A stretch of DNA of 64,000 nucleotides from Fistulifera solaris (Eukaryota > Bacillariophyta > Bacillariophyceae > Naviculales > Stauroneidaceae). The notes beneath the pieces are model-generated. The model was given only the letters and a program-made list of their open reading frames with translations. It was not told the DNA's origin and did not search any database. A program made the translations under genes and the position numbers. Positions 13,341-24,176 of this stretch are shown piece by piece (positions within the stretch are counted from its first letter, which is position 1; each line of letters starts with the position of its first letter). Where the stretch lies: positions 186,001 through 250,000 of the forward strand of contig AP026152.1 of assembly GCA_030295235.1 (NCBI GenBank), in the 5' to 3' direction.

Positions 13341-14359
13341 TTACATGGCAAACATGCGCATACTCGTTCGTTTTACAGGCAAAATCGATCTGAGTTCCGG
13401 ATCCCGCGTCGGATCAATCGAGTTCCGCCTGGCTCGATTCACCTCCTCATGTATTTCTGGGTGCCTTCGTTCCCCAAAATACCGCGCCAAATAGTCATCA
13501 TACAATTGGTAGCATATTTCTTTGGGCCCTGGACCAAATTGCCCCGGATGCGCTTGCCGCAAGATATGGACTTCATATGCCAACCAGGCTCCCGCCATTC
13601 CCGCTGCTCCAAAACTGGCCGCAAAAAAGACATTGGTCCAAATATTTCCTGGAAAAGTATTTTGTTGTGTAAAGGAATGATAGATGATGCGTGTGATTTG
13701 ATTCGCGAATTGCGTCGCGCAATTCAATAACAACAAGAGAATGATCCCCAATCGTTTTAAGAGAGGAATATGAAACCAGGCGTCGTTTTTGACAGGAATT
13801 CCGTACAAATCGTAGCCGACGGCGTTGTTGCGGTGGGGACAACTGGCGCCCGTAATGTGCAAAAATGCGTCGATCGCCACGGCATCGACACCAGAGCCAT
13901 GTACGTGAATAAGACATTGAGGATTTGTATAGATGCATTGTACCACCAATTGCGTGGTTCACAATCCATACGGGGTCGACATATGCCGTGCCAACCCACT
14001 AACAGGAAGAAAAAGAAGGCGCCGTCAATAATGACCAAGAAAATGACCACAATACCCAGGATTTGAAAGAAGGGATGATCCAAATGTCGTAAGAGGGCAT
14101 CACGGAATTGTTCACCGCGTGATACCGGAGGAATGAGTTGATTGAAGGATTCGTCGTCCTGCGAAACGATTTCGGAGGAGAGTGTTTCGGGTTCTTCGGG
14201 TGGTTGTGTCATGATACGTTTAATTTCCGTCAAGAGAAAGACTTGTAAGACAAGGCTAGTAGACGCAGCTAATGCCGTTGCGCTAAAAAGCGATAGAGAG
14301 TCAAAGCTTTGTCCAGGACCCAGGACACTATTAGGTTCGCTGGAATAGAATAACAACAT
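13341..14359 (-). CDS. multi-pass membrane protein of unknown function (one frame break)
   Basis: I do not firmly recognise this protein. The first part (from 14359, or from the Met at 14212, MTQPPEEPETLSS) has a hydrophobic segment GIVVIFLVIIDGAFFFFLLVGW, then WWYNASIQILNVLFTYMAL and MPWRSTHF. The frame then shifts at the A-run 13861-13865 on the plus strand. The continuation is LHITGASCPHRNNAVGYDLYG, IPLLKRLGIILLLLLNCATQ, PGNIWTNVFFAASFGAAGMA, ending KRTSMRMFAM. Adding one base to the run joins both halves into about 339 residues with four to five membrane spans. Arrangement and wording resemble fungal and algal DUF2985-type membrane proteins, but that is a weak recollection. Confidence 0.65.
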
Positions 14360-15144
14360 GCAATTTCTGCTGCAACACTACAATAAAATAATGTCATTGT
14401 CATACGAAATACGAAATAGCGCGATGTTCGAAAATCGAGAACCTGGGAAAGCGACCCGGAGGCAAAACCCGGTGAGACGCGACTTGATAATACCTCTGGC
14501 AATTACGTATTACGTATCATAATTTTTTTAATTTTCTGTTCATTAATAACATGTACAATACAGTAAAAAATATCTATTTCCAATTAGTTCGCTGATATTA
14601 TTCTCTTTCTTTTTTGTTTTTATACGATGAGCAATAATTTATTTGTCAAAACTGCTCCATTTTCTGGTCATTCGATGAACCTGTCGTTTGTCGTTTTTCT
14701 GTTAATCGCATAAAAAAATGGTCTTAACGGATTTATGTGTGTCTTCCTACTATAAGCGTTGGATGTACTAACTTCCTAATGGGATTTAGCCTATGAGTTT
14801 ACTATTTGTATGAATGTAGGAACTTTCTCAGAAATGTCTCTGTGACCCACTGGAGACAGGGAAGATAGGAGGAAGGAAACAATTTTATGACCAGAGGGCC
14901 GAATTTTGGGATACTCGAAGTACACATCAGTTTCCGACTACACCTACAGAAGAACAAGAAGGATTATTATCAAAATGACCCACGCCCCCTTTTTACGTTC
15001 AACCACCGATTAAACGTCTAAAATGCCTCGCGAAACGGACGCCATAAGGCGGCGCGGAAAAAAAGAGCGTTGAACGATTGCAACAACCACAAACCATCAA
15101 AGATAGAGCGTTTTCTGTTATTCTTTTTAATTTCTCTTTCAAAC
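14360..15144. other. intergenic region, nothing recognised
   Basis: 785 bp between two divergently oriented genes, AT-rich around 14515-14700. No conserved reading frame, tRNA or repeat was recognised; it presumably holds both promoters. Confidence 0.6.
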
Positions 15145-15706
15145 ATGACAACCATTCCTTGGGATACACATCCCCAAGTGTATTCGTCGCCTTATATTAC
15201 TTCGCGGAAAGAGAGCGGAAGAGTGCATCGACTGGATCCGGATGACAGGATAGAGTACGCCGTGCGGCCTGGAAGGCGGGTCAATTTCAGCTCCATCATC
15301 AAAACCGACTCTACCACACACTTTATTACGGAAGAAGAAGGACAAGCCATCTGGTATAGCTCGAAAGAATTGCGCGAATTGTCTTCTCAAGATCGAGATT
15401 TAGTATTGACCGCCAAGCAACTTGGACACAACGACGAAGAATTTTGTCTCCGTGGATTGGAAACCATACTGTCACGTCGGGCGGCGCTTGAACAACGGTC
15501 CCGACGTATTTCCATTGTCAAGGCCGTATTATTTGAACAAAGTGACGGTGATCCGGCCCGTATTCGAAAAAAAGTCGTTGGCCATTTCCAAAGAAGCTCG
15601 ACATTTGGCGGCCTTGCATGGTCAACAAGATGCAGAAGCCGTATCGGTAACTGCTTCCAACGCATCGATTGTGATTGATCACAAGACACGGACCATTTGT
15701 CTGTGA
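15145..15706 (+). CDS. uncharacterised diatom protein (one frame break)
   Basis: Starts at MTTIPWDTHPQVYSSPY and runs through a mixed polar protein: FSSIIKTDSTTHFITEEE, then ELRELSSQDRDLVLTAKQ. Near the end the text SLAISKEARHLAALHGQQDA lies one frame away and fits if the A-run 15567-15573 had six instead of seven bases. It then ends ASIVIDHKTRTICL. The C-terminal part resembles a common diatom pattern of helical repeats with spaced Ser, Ala and Gln, seen in proteins without assigned function. The corrected length is about 187 residues. No signal peptide or membrane segment is visible. Whether the extra A is real cannot be decided here. Confidence 0.65.
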
Positions 15707-15846
15707 TGTACAGCCTCTGTCTCCAACATTGATTCATTTCACGTTCATAACTATTGCACCGACCCCGCTTGTACCGAAATTCGGAGCTTCCCCTTTTTGT
15801 ACATTACACAAATTTTAAAAAAATAGGCTAAAACTTGGGATTAATG

Positions 15847-16866
15847 TTATTGATTATAGATGCGTTCCGACGGTTCTTGCGAGTGATAAAGACGATCCCG
15901 GGCTTTCAACAGGTCGATGACGTACGGAATGTAATCACGGTCATTCGATAGATCAGACGAATCATCGTGCCAGCAGCACAGCAAAGGATACTCGGTGCGT
16001 TCAATGATCCACGAGGTGGGTAACCGCCACGATGACGGAGCGCGTCGTTTACTAACAATACGGACATCGAGGGAATCGAACGATTGATATCCCGACGGAA
16101 CGGCGACTTGATGGGTTTCCTCCAAATGTCGTATGACAGGGCGAAGTATAGCCGTATCGTCTTCGGTCAAACCCCGCACGTGTCCCCAGGGCGGTACCGG
16201 AATGAGATTGTACGGCTCACATCGAAAATTACTGCACGGAACGTGATGTTTTAACAGCGAGGCACCACTTGGAAGGAGACTGGGACGTTGCATCGGTGCC
16301 GTGAGAATGATCCGGGCATTGTGGCGTCGTCGTGATCCTTCGTGAAAGGATTCAATGGTCAATTGACCGCACCACATGGGCCATTCGAATTGGCCTTCCT
16401 GAGAATAGTGAGTGAGACTTTCGTGCAGGAAGTCCGAAACGGCCAAGTTTTCGGAAATATATCGTATTTGTCGTGTTATATTTTGGATGGACGATGATGA
16501 TGAATCCTCCTCCTCCTCCTCCGCCGAAATTTGAGCAATGGACCGTATCCACGCAGTGGCACCGCCCAAGTGGGGTTGATTCGTCTCGTGCGCTTGAATG
16601 CGACGTGCCATGCCGGTCAGTCGTCGCGTCAGGATTTCTCGGATCTCACGCTCTACGGGAACGAAAAGATCCGGACAACCGCAGGCTGCCAATAGCAGCG
16701 TCGATAAGGATTTTCCGTCACAAAATTCAAGTATTGATTCGAGAACATCGTGAGGTAATTTGTGGAAAGAAACCTGGGCTAGTACCGCCATCCACCAGTT
16801 GGGGGTCGTTATTGATAGAAAAGCAAGAAGAGAAGTAATGGAAATGAAGAAAGAGCTCACAAGCAA
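15847..16866 (-). CDS. F-box-like protein of unknown target
   Basis: An uninterrupted 339-residue frame. After a hydrophobic N-terminal stretch (LVSSFFISITSLLAFLSI) comes KLPHDVLESILEFCDG, which fits the start of an F-box (LP, then L..IL..), followed by SLSTLLLAACGCPDLF. An acidic/Ser run (EEEEEDSSSSS) lies near residue 115. The rest includes TAPMQRPSLLPSGASLLKHH and YNLIPVPPWGHVRG and matches no domain I know. F-box proteins link substrates to SCF ubiquitin ligases. The Met at residue 26 (MAVLAQVSFHKLPHD) would remove the hydrophobic lead and give a more typical F-box protein, so the start is uncertain. It is convergent with the gene ending at 15706. Confidence 0.55.
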   Translation of the reverse strand: MLVSSFFISITSLLAFLSITTPNWWMAVLAQVSFHKLPHDVLESILEFCDGKSLSTLLLAACGCPDLFVPVEREIREILTRRLTGMARRIQAHETNQPHLGGATAWIRSIAQISAEEEEEDSSSSSIQNITRQIRYISENLAVSDFLHESLTHYSQEGQFEWPMWCGQLTIESFHEGSRRRHNARIILTAPMQRPSLLPSGASLLKHHVPCSNFRCEPYNLIPVPPWGHVRGLTEDDTAILRPVIRHLEETHQVAVPSGYQSFDSLDVRIVSKRRAPSSWRLPTSWIIERTEYPLLCCWHDDSSDLSNDRDYIPYVIDLLKARDRLYHSQEPSERIYNQ

Positions 16867-17161
16867 TTATTCGCACTCGTTCGGAAGCAACATGCCTGGT
16901 AACATGTGTGCGCTTCTTTTGTGTTTTCTTTTGGGAAAAGAATGAGGAACGCACAAATGGCGCTCCGGTTTTAAAATCAGTTTGAAGTAAATGTACCGTA
17001 TTACTCTTTGTGTACTCGACTGACGTGGCGGCTTGTGTCGTGATTCGTGATGATCTACTACAGTAGTAATACGGAGTATTAACATAATATTATCAAGTCG
17101 ACATGCCTATTATTAGTAATATTTTAAATTTGTTGACCTCTTTTTTAAAACGACAAGCCGT

Positions 17162-18180
17162 TCAGGGATGAGATGCAAAGGACGTAGGTCGCTCCCACGA
17201 CACTTGATTGGTCACCGTGTTCCAGTAATAATCTTTTCCACGCAACGTAATATTCTTCGCCCACGGCTCAGGCAAGACGTCTTCCGGATGTACCGGATTC
17301 TCTTCCATCACATTCCCCTGTTCATCGAGCAGATTGGAAAAATCCGGCAAATTCACCCACGCCACGCGTCCTTGCTGATAATACTCGTTCGGCCAGTGCA
17401 ACATAATGTTTTGATAGTTGGCTTCCACGTACCACGCCAATCGATTCAAATGATCCGTTCGGTGCTCGGCTTCTTCGTCACGGACCAAGACATGTTGCCA
17501 AATGACTTTGCGCAATTCTTTCAAACGTTCTTCGGGTTTGTTGAGAAATTCCGTAAAGGCGTGATCGTAATGCGTCAAATGCAAAAAGGTGTATTGCTGG
17601 ACTTTGAGTAAGCTGCGATTTTCCAACAACGGTGTCACGCCTTCCGCCCGAATCCGACACAGTGTATCTTCCCATAAAATGTTGAACAATTCTTCTTGAA
17701 TCATGAGCGCCCGATCGCGATCTATATCATCATGAATCAATCGTTTGTGCAAAAACCACACGTGCATAGTTAGTAGAGCGTGTCGGGATCGAAAGTCACG
17801 AGCAATCCGGCCGGGACCGAACCAGCGTCTGCACGCAAAAAGAAAGGTGTGTGAGTTTCTTCGAACGAGAAACACATCATCATTATTCGGAAACGAAGAA
17901 GTACTCACGGATCACTGGCTTGACGTGTCGCAGCCAAATAAAACAATTCGGCAATCCGAATACGATCACGTTGACTTGTCGGAGAATATCGTTCGAAGAA
18001 TCGAGTGAAAAAGCTCTTTGGACTGGACGAAGAGGCATTCGGGTCCGCGGGGGCCGGTATCGGGAGAATTGGAGGTAACTGATTCGGTAAGTTGCTGTAT
18101 TCTCGTATTGCCGATATCACACGTGCATGGCCTCGTAAAATCGCATTGCGACTGTACAATAGTGCTTTTGCTGGTATCAT
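17162..18180 (-). CDS. CBP3/UQCC1 complex III assembly factor with C-terminal WW domain (2 exons)
   Basis: Ubiquinol-cytochrome c chaperone family: CBP3/UQCC1 helps cytochrome b synthesis and complex III assembly in mitochondria. Minus-strand exons are 18180-17909 and 17828-17162; the 80 bp intron (GTGAGT...TGCAG) joins AATRQASDP to RWFGPGRIARDF, a conserved stretch. The 312-residue product has a mitochondrial-type N-terminus (MIPAKALLYSRNAILRGHAR), then the chaperone domain with FRSRHALLTMHVWFLHKRL and DHAFTEFLNKPEERLKELRK. The last 30 residues form a WW domain (EPWAKNITLRGKDYYWN, ending SWERP) with both tryptophans and the central aromatics. The WW extension is not part of the yeast or human protein. 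The frame is unbroken. Confidence 0.9.
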
Positions 18181-18659
18181 TGTTGCAGTAATTCACTGAA
18201 TGAACGATAATGACAATGATAATTCTTCAGTTATGCTTATTTATATGCGAATGCCGAAAGATGATGACGAGATGCGATGTGGGCGATATTTTTCGAGGCG
18301 CTTATTTCATTTCGGCGCTATTATACACGAGCGAAGGCCAGAAATATGAGTCCCGTTCCGCTGACTCACATTGGAAATGAGTCATTTCTTCACGTTTTCT
18401 ACTTAATTAAGCCGGTACGGGACGAAACCAAAGCGAACCGCCTCCATCCACGTCACACGTCACACACACCGCGAAACTCGCATTGACGCGTTTCCCATTA
18501 TTCGTCGTCGGTCTCCCTGACTCGAGTTGTTGACAACATCTTTAGAAAGGTATAATCGAACCATCGTGCGAGAGAATCACAACTCTTGCTTTCTTCTTTC
18601 CCACCTCAAACATCTTAGACTTCTCGAAACCCTATTGTTCTCTTTTATATACAATCATC
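18181..18659. promoter_or_regulatory. divergent intergenic region, CBP3-like / rubredoxin-like
   Basis: 479 bp between two divergent gene starts, so it must carry both promoters. No clear regulatory motif or reading frame with similarity was seen. Confidence 0.45.
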
Positions 18660-19060
18660 ATGAACCGTATTCTGCCGTTCCTCTTGGCTCTCCTTTTCTG
18701 TTGGACCAGCCATGCCTTCACGACGGCTCCCACACAAAGAAAACTGCAACGCACCACTACTTCTACCAAACTCTATTTCTTTGGGCAACCGAAAGATGAT
18801 GGCAGTCCGGGAGATTACGTGTGCAAGGTGCGTAGTTCGAAATTCGGATGTTTTTTGGATGGAAGTGTGTTGTTGGCTAACGTTTTTCTTTCAAGGACTG
18901 TGGCTATATCTTTACCAAAGGACCTCAGGCGTGGGCCGCGTTAGATGATCGAACGTACAAATGTCCTCCGTGTGGGGCCCCGAAATTTCGTTTCAAAAAA
19001 GTTCCCAAAGGTTCGGCTTCTGGAAAAGTCGAAGTCAAGAAGAGTTGGTTTGGAAAATAG
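18660..19060 (+). CDS. plastid rubredoxin-like iron protein (2 exons)
   Basis: A 110-residue protein. Exons are 18660-18827 and 18896-19060, with a 68 bp intron (GTGCGT...TTCAAG) that splits the first metal-binding motif exactly at YVCK|DCGY. The N-terminus is a signal peptide (MNRILPFLLALLFCWTSHA) followed by FTTAP, the stramenopile plastid-import motif. The mature part has the rubredoxin pattern: two CXXC motifs (CKDCGY and CPPCGAPKFRF) separated by a spacer with a Trp (QAWAAL), expected to bind one iron. Plastid rubredoxins of algae and plants act around photosystem assembly. Unlike the plant ENH1/RBD1 type, I see no C-terminal membrane span here: the protein ends VKKSWFGK. The second exon is too short to stand out alone, but it completes the domain precisely. 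Confidence 0.9.
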
Positions 19061-19218
19061 ATAATTTGTGCAGGATGCGCTATTTCAATTGAGCTATATT
19101 CGATCAGGAAAATTGCATCGCATTGCACCCTATCGCTAAAAGAATTATATTTGATTTTGAAAATCTATTCTTTACTATGAATGTAATCCGCGTCTGTCTC
19201 ATCTCATTTGAATTCCAT

Positions 19219-20313
19219 TTACCGAGAGGATCGGACCACTTCACGGATGGCTTCGAGATTTCGCGTTTCATCCGGTAGATAATACTTTTCGAATACCAAC
19301 GGAAATGGTGTATCAAAGCCACACACTCGTTTGATGGGAGCTTCCAGTGCCCAAAAGCACCGCTCTTGAAGTTCGGCTACCACTTCGGCTCCAAAACCAC
19401 AAGTGATGGGTGCTTCGTGACTCACCACCAGTTTTCCCGTCTTGAGCACCGACTGTTCCACAGCTTCGGCGTCCCACGGAACTATCGTCTGTAAATCAAT
19501 CAGCTCGCAGTCAATGCCATCCATCTCCTTCGCCAAATCGCAGGCTTTCTGCAATCGTTGAATTTGTGCACCCCATCCCACCAGAGTCACATCACTACCT
19601 TCACGTAATATACGTGCCTTTCCCAATTCGACTTCATAATCTCCCAGAGGCACTGACTCGACAGCCGAACGATACAACGCCTTCGGTTCCAAGAAAATGA
19701 CCGGGTCTTTCGAACGAATCGACGCCAGCAACAATCCTTTCGCGGCTTTCGGACTGCTCGGCATGACGACCGTCAATCCGGCCGTGTGTGCCAAATACGC
19801 TTCCGGTGACTGCGAATGATAGTGTCCCCCGTGTCCGACGGCCCCCGCCGGCATGCGCAACGTCGCGCCTCCGGCTTGCCACTGATTGCCACTGCGGTAC
19901 CGAAATTTCGCCATTTCGTTGACGAGTTGATCCATGGCCGGATAGATGTAATCCGCGAATTGAATTTCACCAATCGCCGTTCCGCCGGTCGCCGCGTAGC
20001 CGATCGCAAAGCCGGCAATGCCATTTTCCGAAATGGGGGTATTGAAGACGCGGTCCTTCCCGAAGCGTTCTTGCAGACCTTGCGAACAGCGAAAGACACC
20101 ACCGAATGCGACGTCTTCGCCGAAAACAATGGCTGTGGGATCTGTTTCGAGTGCTATCTTCATGGCGTCATTGACGGCTTGAAACATGTTCATTCCTTGT
20201 GCGGATGATGTCACCGACATGATCGTAGGGTCAGTCGCCATTGTCAAGTGTGAAAGAGGGCGTCGAGCCGTCAGCCAACTTCGTCTTGGCAGCGAATGAA
20301 GAAGTATCTTCAT
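19219..20313 (-). CDS. BCKDHB: branched-chain 2-oxoacid dehydrogenase E1 subunit beta
   Basis: E1 beta of the mitochondrial complex that oxidatively decarboxylates the keto acids of valine, leucine and isoleucine. One uninterrupted frame of 364 residues. The N-terminus ([20 protein letters not shown]) is basic and Ser-rich, like a mitochondrial presequence. The conserved text runs [71 protein letters not shown], and [20 protein letters not shown], ending near [19 protein letters not shown]. This wording separates it from pyruvate dehydrogenase E1 beta (FGGVFRC is typical of BCKDHB). It is convergent with the rubredoxin-like gene. Confidence 0.95.
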   Translation of the reverse strand: MKILLHSLPRRSWLTARRPLSHLTMATDPTIMSVTSSAQGMNMFQAVNDAMKIALETDPTAIVFGEDVAFGGVFRCSQGLQERFGKDRVFNTPISENGIAGFAIGYAATGGTAIGEIQFADYIYPAMDQLVNEMAKFRYRSGNQWQAGGATLRMPAGAVGHGGHYHSQSPEAYLAHTAGLTVVMPSSPKAAKGLLLASIRSKDPVIFLEPKALYRSAVESVPLGDYEVELGKARILREGSDVTLVGWGAQIQRLQKACDLAKEMDGIDCELIDLQTIVPWDAEAVEQSVLKTGKLVVSHEAPITCGFGAEVVAELQERCFWALEAPIKRVCGFDTPFPLVFEKYYLPDETRNLEAIREVVRSSR

Positions 20314-21967
20314 TGTGATTTTTATGAGTCAGCCTTTACAAGAAAGATGGATTGTTATTGTCAACAAAGGCAATGATGGAAACTTCGAAAGTGAAATTGT
20401 TCTGTGTTCTCATCTCGCGTCGACGAGAAGACCGCGTCGATGTCACGAATGAAACGAGACGAAATGACGAGATTAAAACTCCACATTCCGGATTCCATGA
20501 GGCCAGCTCGACTATAAGCCAGGAACTTCAATGATTGAAAGGTGCGGCACTTTTTTCTGCAGAGTAAAAAGACGGTTCCTTCAACGTCCGGATTAGGAAC
20601 TATGAACAATCAACAATCTGTAAATATTACTTACAGCCCCTCAAGCCAGCAATGGTAACTTCAATGAGACTGTCTTGAATACGTTACAAATGCGAACAGC
20701 TACCACATTTCACCGAATACTAAGAGAATTTAATTCCGAAGTTACGTATGTCTCAAGATTCCAAATCAACTTTAACGTCCACATCAATCATTAATTCTTT
20801 AAAATTTAAAGTAAGAGGTAAAGACTTCAAGACAGCGGAAAGCCTACAGCGCTTAAATCCTTTGGACATGGGACAAAGGGCATTAGATTCATGAAAAGGG
20901 GACCGAATTGGGAACATTACAACATTACACAAGGCGCATAGATTTACGGTTTATGACTGAAAGCTAACGTGGTAAGGTTTAAGCCTCGAATCTCGAATCA
21001 ATGCCTTTCCCCTACAACAACTGTTATACGTTATACGGAGTAAATAATTTTAAGTCGCAATCTACACCTTGTATCTTTGGCGTAGTATCTAATCAAGATT
21101 TGGAAGGCTTTTTCATGCATCATGTTACAAGGTTCGCCGCCATTTCGCCGCCTGTGGCAAACTGGTCTTAGTTCAACATACGGAGAATTCTTGGCCCGTC
21201 TGACTAATTCTTACACTGTGATCCGAACTCTTGGAATATTGTCGGCTGTCGGCAGTCATCAATCTTATTTAACGCTTTACGACGATTTTTAGTCAACAGA
21301 GCGTCGGAAAACAGGTACCCGTGAGATTTCAGGTAATATGGCCTTCAATGCTTACGAGAATTCAGTGAAAGGTGAAAGACATCAGACAGAAGATTTGAGT
21401 CATAATTTGAGTCACCGCTATCATCTTTTGTGTATAAATCGGCTGTGTAGTTTTCGATGGAATATTGAATTTCAAGCGTTGCAAATTGCAATGTCATACC
21501 GTAGTAATCATTACTGGATACTGCACTGGGTGCTTGGCGCTTGGCGAACGGAGAAGATCTCATTAGAACTTGAAACTTGAAACTGAGAATTGAGAATTTC
21601 GATACTTTATACTCCATACTAGTGTCTAAAAGTATCTCGTATCTCGCACTAGTATCTCGTAATGCAACATATGTACACTGGAGCGTGTTCCATGATTTTT
21701 TCCGTTCTCCGGACCCGAGAGCAATTTCGTTGTTTTTCTCTACTTCGTGTGCGGTACTATTTTTACGCATCATTTGTGGTAGGATCGGAACAACAAATGA
21801 CACCATTTGACTCGGTGAAAAGGCCTCAATCGAGCGGTTTGCCGCGGCCAGCGAGTGTTGGCGAATTATTCCAAAATCCTAACGCAATCATTTACTTCTT
21901 CACCCCCAAACGATTACGACGTAAGAAAGATCCAGCGTAGCACCTATTAATACCAGAAACAATCAAG
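20314..21967. other. 1.65 kb intergenic region, nothing recognised
   Basis: AT-rich stretch between the divergently transcribed BCKDHB and bZIP genes. Short reading frames exist on both strands (for example near 21345-21806) but have no conserved look or codon pattern like the neighbours. The last 300 bp are likely the bZIP promoter and leader. Confidence 0.55.
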
Positions 21968-22579
21968 ATGATCAGTATGAAGCAAGTGCAAACGGAAAAC
22001 AACGACGGCGGTTCGGCCGAAGAGAGCAGCGTCACCAGCACCGGTGAAGAGAACAAAAGACGTTCCGCCAAGCGTCGAATCATTGATGAAACACTCCTCG
22101 ATGAAGACGAAGCTCGCAAGCTCGAATCTCGAAGGGCCTACAATCGCAAGTGCGCCGCCAAGGCCCGCAAGCGCTCCAAGGACCTCATTTCGCAGCTACA
22201 AGACGAAGTGAACAAGCTCAACCAGGACAAGGCTACGCTGGAACGTACGAACGAAGTGATGCAAGCGCGTCTCAAGCTGCTCGAGCAACAGAATCAAACA
22301 TTGATGTTAAATCAGAGACAAACTGAGAGTCTTTTGCTGTCGGGAATGCCGAGTAGTGTTCCGGGGAGTCTTTTGGGGAGCAACATTCCCCGGAGCGGTC
22401 TAGTGCGAGCTCAAGGTGATGTGAATCTATCTGCCGCTGCTCTCCTCGAGTCTCTCTCTCAACGCGAACGCATCCTCGCCAGTCAACTCGTCGGCAATGG
22501 ATTGCTTTCCCAGCAATTCCAAGGTGTCGCCGGGGATCAATTGTATAATGGGGCTGACCTCAACAAGCGTCTTCTATAG
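21968..22579 (+). CDS. bZIP transcription factor
   Basis: A 203-residue nuclear DNA-binding protein. The N-terminal 45 residues are acidic and Ser/Glu rich with a basic patch (KRRSAKRR). The basic region, near residues 51-70, reads ESRRAYNRKCAAKARKRSK and keeps the N-x7-R signature (Asn of YNRK, Arg of KARKR). It is followed by a leucine zipper with heptad leucines (LISQLQDEVNKLNQDKATLE to RLKLLEQQNQTL). The C-terminus is Ser/Gly/Leu rich and ends NGADLNKRLL. Stramenopiles have many lineage-specific bZIPs; the target is not evident. The first Met at 21968 and a second Met at 21977 are both possible starts. The frame is unbroken. Confidence 0.92.
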   Translation: MISMKQVQTENNDGGSAEESSVTSTGEENKRRSAKRRIIDETLLDEDEARKLESRRAYNRKCAAKARKRSKDLISQLQDEVNKLNQDKATLERTNEVMQARLKLLEQQNQTLMLNQRQTESLLLSGMPSSVPGSLLGSNIPRSGLVRAQGDVNLSAAALLESLSQRERILASQLVGNGLLSQQFQGVAGDQLYNGADLNKRLL

Positions 22580-23135
22580 TATAGCTGAAATGTAAGCGAA
22601 TATCACTACGACTCAATGAGTGTAAGAACCTCTTCCATGCAGCGACTTTCCTTCGTGGCGTGGGTGATTTAATGTACCGAACCCAAAATAATAAAGTCTG
22701 TTTTACAAAGTCATAATCTTTACTTCTCAAAAACTATCGCATTTAAACTAGGATGTAGAGAAAGGTTCGCTTTCATTGCTGTTTCAATAATCTGTCTAAA
22801 AAGAAGAAGCGTAAATTGGAAAGAGTTTGATTAATCGAAGCAGTTTACTTAAAGCGTATCGTGATGACGCTCTAGCTCCCTCTATCTTTTACCCTAGTGC
22901 AATAAAAAATTAAGCGCGTTAATTTTCTCGCGTTGAAGATTTTCGCAAAAGCGAAAACGGAGACGACGCAATGGGAAATGTTAGACAAGACAACCTTGTT
23001 ATCGCATACTTTAAGCTTTCCATTTGAATTATAAGTTCGTTTTCCTATCTCACTGCACACGTCAAAGGGAATTGGCGTTAATCTGCCGAGTATATAGCCG
23101 ACGCGACACGAAAGACCCTCGTGCCTTTCACAAAA
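22580..23135. other. intergenic region with a partial copy of a promoter seen again at 25.4-25.7 kb
   Basis: 556 bp. From about 22920 the sequence matches the region before the intact plastid gene at 25678: GGAGACGACGCAATG, CCTTGTTATCGCATA, and TTTCCATTTGAATTATAAG recur in the same order. So the duplication described at 23136 includes the upstream region. Confidence 0.75.
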
Positions 23136-23899
23136 ATGATGCGCGCTCTCGCGTGGGTAGTCTGTGCTTTCGTTCTATCACAACAATCCACTGCTTTCTC
23201 ATCTAGACCGTGCTTTTCTCGAGTCGAAACACGGATCTTTGCTACTGCCGACGAAGATGGCAATGAACTCTTGACGAAAGAGGCCGCCTTGCGTGAAAAA
23301 GCCAATAGATTGGAAGAGTCTCTCAAGGCGAATCGACCCTCTGACCTGGACTTTGACGTATCTATTCGCCGATCGACCAGGGTCACACCCGATGTCACCT
23401 CTCCTTCCGAGCGAAGTCCGTACTACGGCAAGTTGACCGCATCTTTTTGAACGATGGCTACAGCGAAGTCGTTCGTCACACAAGTACGATCGAGCGACGA
23501 TGATAACGAATATTTGTTGCTTTCGATGAAATTTGTGTTGCCATCGATTGAACAAATTCGTAGGATTTTGTTCGCTGAAGAAACTATCACCGCTAAGGAG
23601 GTCTAGTAGATTTGCAAGCATCGACATGGAGAAGTCTCTGTTCTCGGCGAGGTTTTCGGCTGGGTTTCGTGCCGTCGGTCGAGCGACGACGATAACGAAT
23701 ACTTGTACTTGGCTCGGTCGATCTTGTGTTGCTCTATTTCAGCCCTGAAAAAGTGTCGATGGTACAGGTGCACTTCGATATTAGAAGGAAGGACAGCAGT
23801 AATGGAAGAAAGCGAGTTGAAGTCGTTTTCTTGAAACAGTTTATAGCTGTTTTTCTTGCTGTCGGCGAACTCATTGGGAAGCCTAGAGTACTGCACTAG
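23136..23899 (+). pseudogene. decayed duplicate of the plastid protein gene at 25678
   Basis: The first 66 codons match the intact gene closely (signal peptide MMRALAWVVCAFVLSQQSTA, FSSRPCFSRVETRIFATA). A segment of about 75 bp present in the intact copy is then absent, after which the frame reads SDLDFDV instead of the conserved WTLTYRF, and it stops at 23448-23450. Downstream pieces of the gene remain recognisable but are rearranged: the GAGCGACGATGATAACGAATA-like block occurs twice (about 23489 and 23683), and the end-like GAACTCATTGGGAAGCCTAG lies near 23868. It is best read as a nonfunctional duplicate, though a truncated secreted peptide could still be made. Confidence 0.8.
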
Positions 23900-24176
23900 A
23901 AGACAATCACAAAAAGGTGAAACGAACGAAAAGCAAAAAGATCTGTATGTACTTTACGGAAAGAAAAGAATCTTCTCATGTTGGGAATTCCGTGAGGCTG
24001 ATTGAATTAACATGCTTTCCTGTCAGGTTCCACTTCCGACCGAGCCACAAATAATTCCTATGCAACAAACACCCGATAATTGACGAGCGTAGCCGCAGTT
24101 TTTTGTTTTTCGTGATGATTGTCACCGTGGCCTATCTTCTTGTCCATCTTTTCTTTCTTTGCCTTCTCGGCGCAGT

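Noticed and set aside
22872-23135. Promoter repeat at 22.9 and 25.4 kb as a terminal repeat of a mobile element
   Set aside because: It is simply the upstream part of the duplicated plastid gene, and no transposase or element ends were seen.
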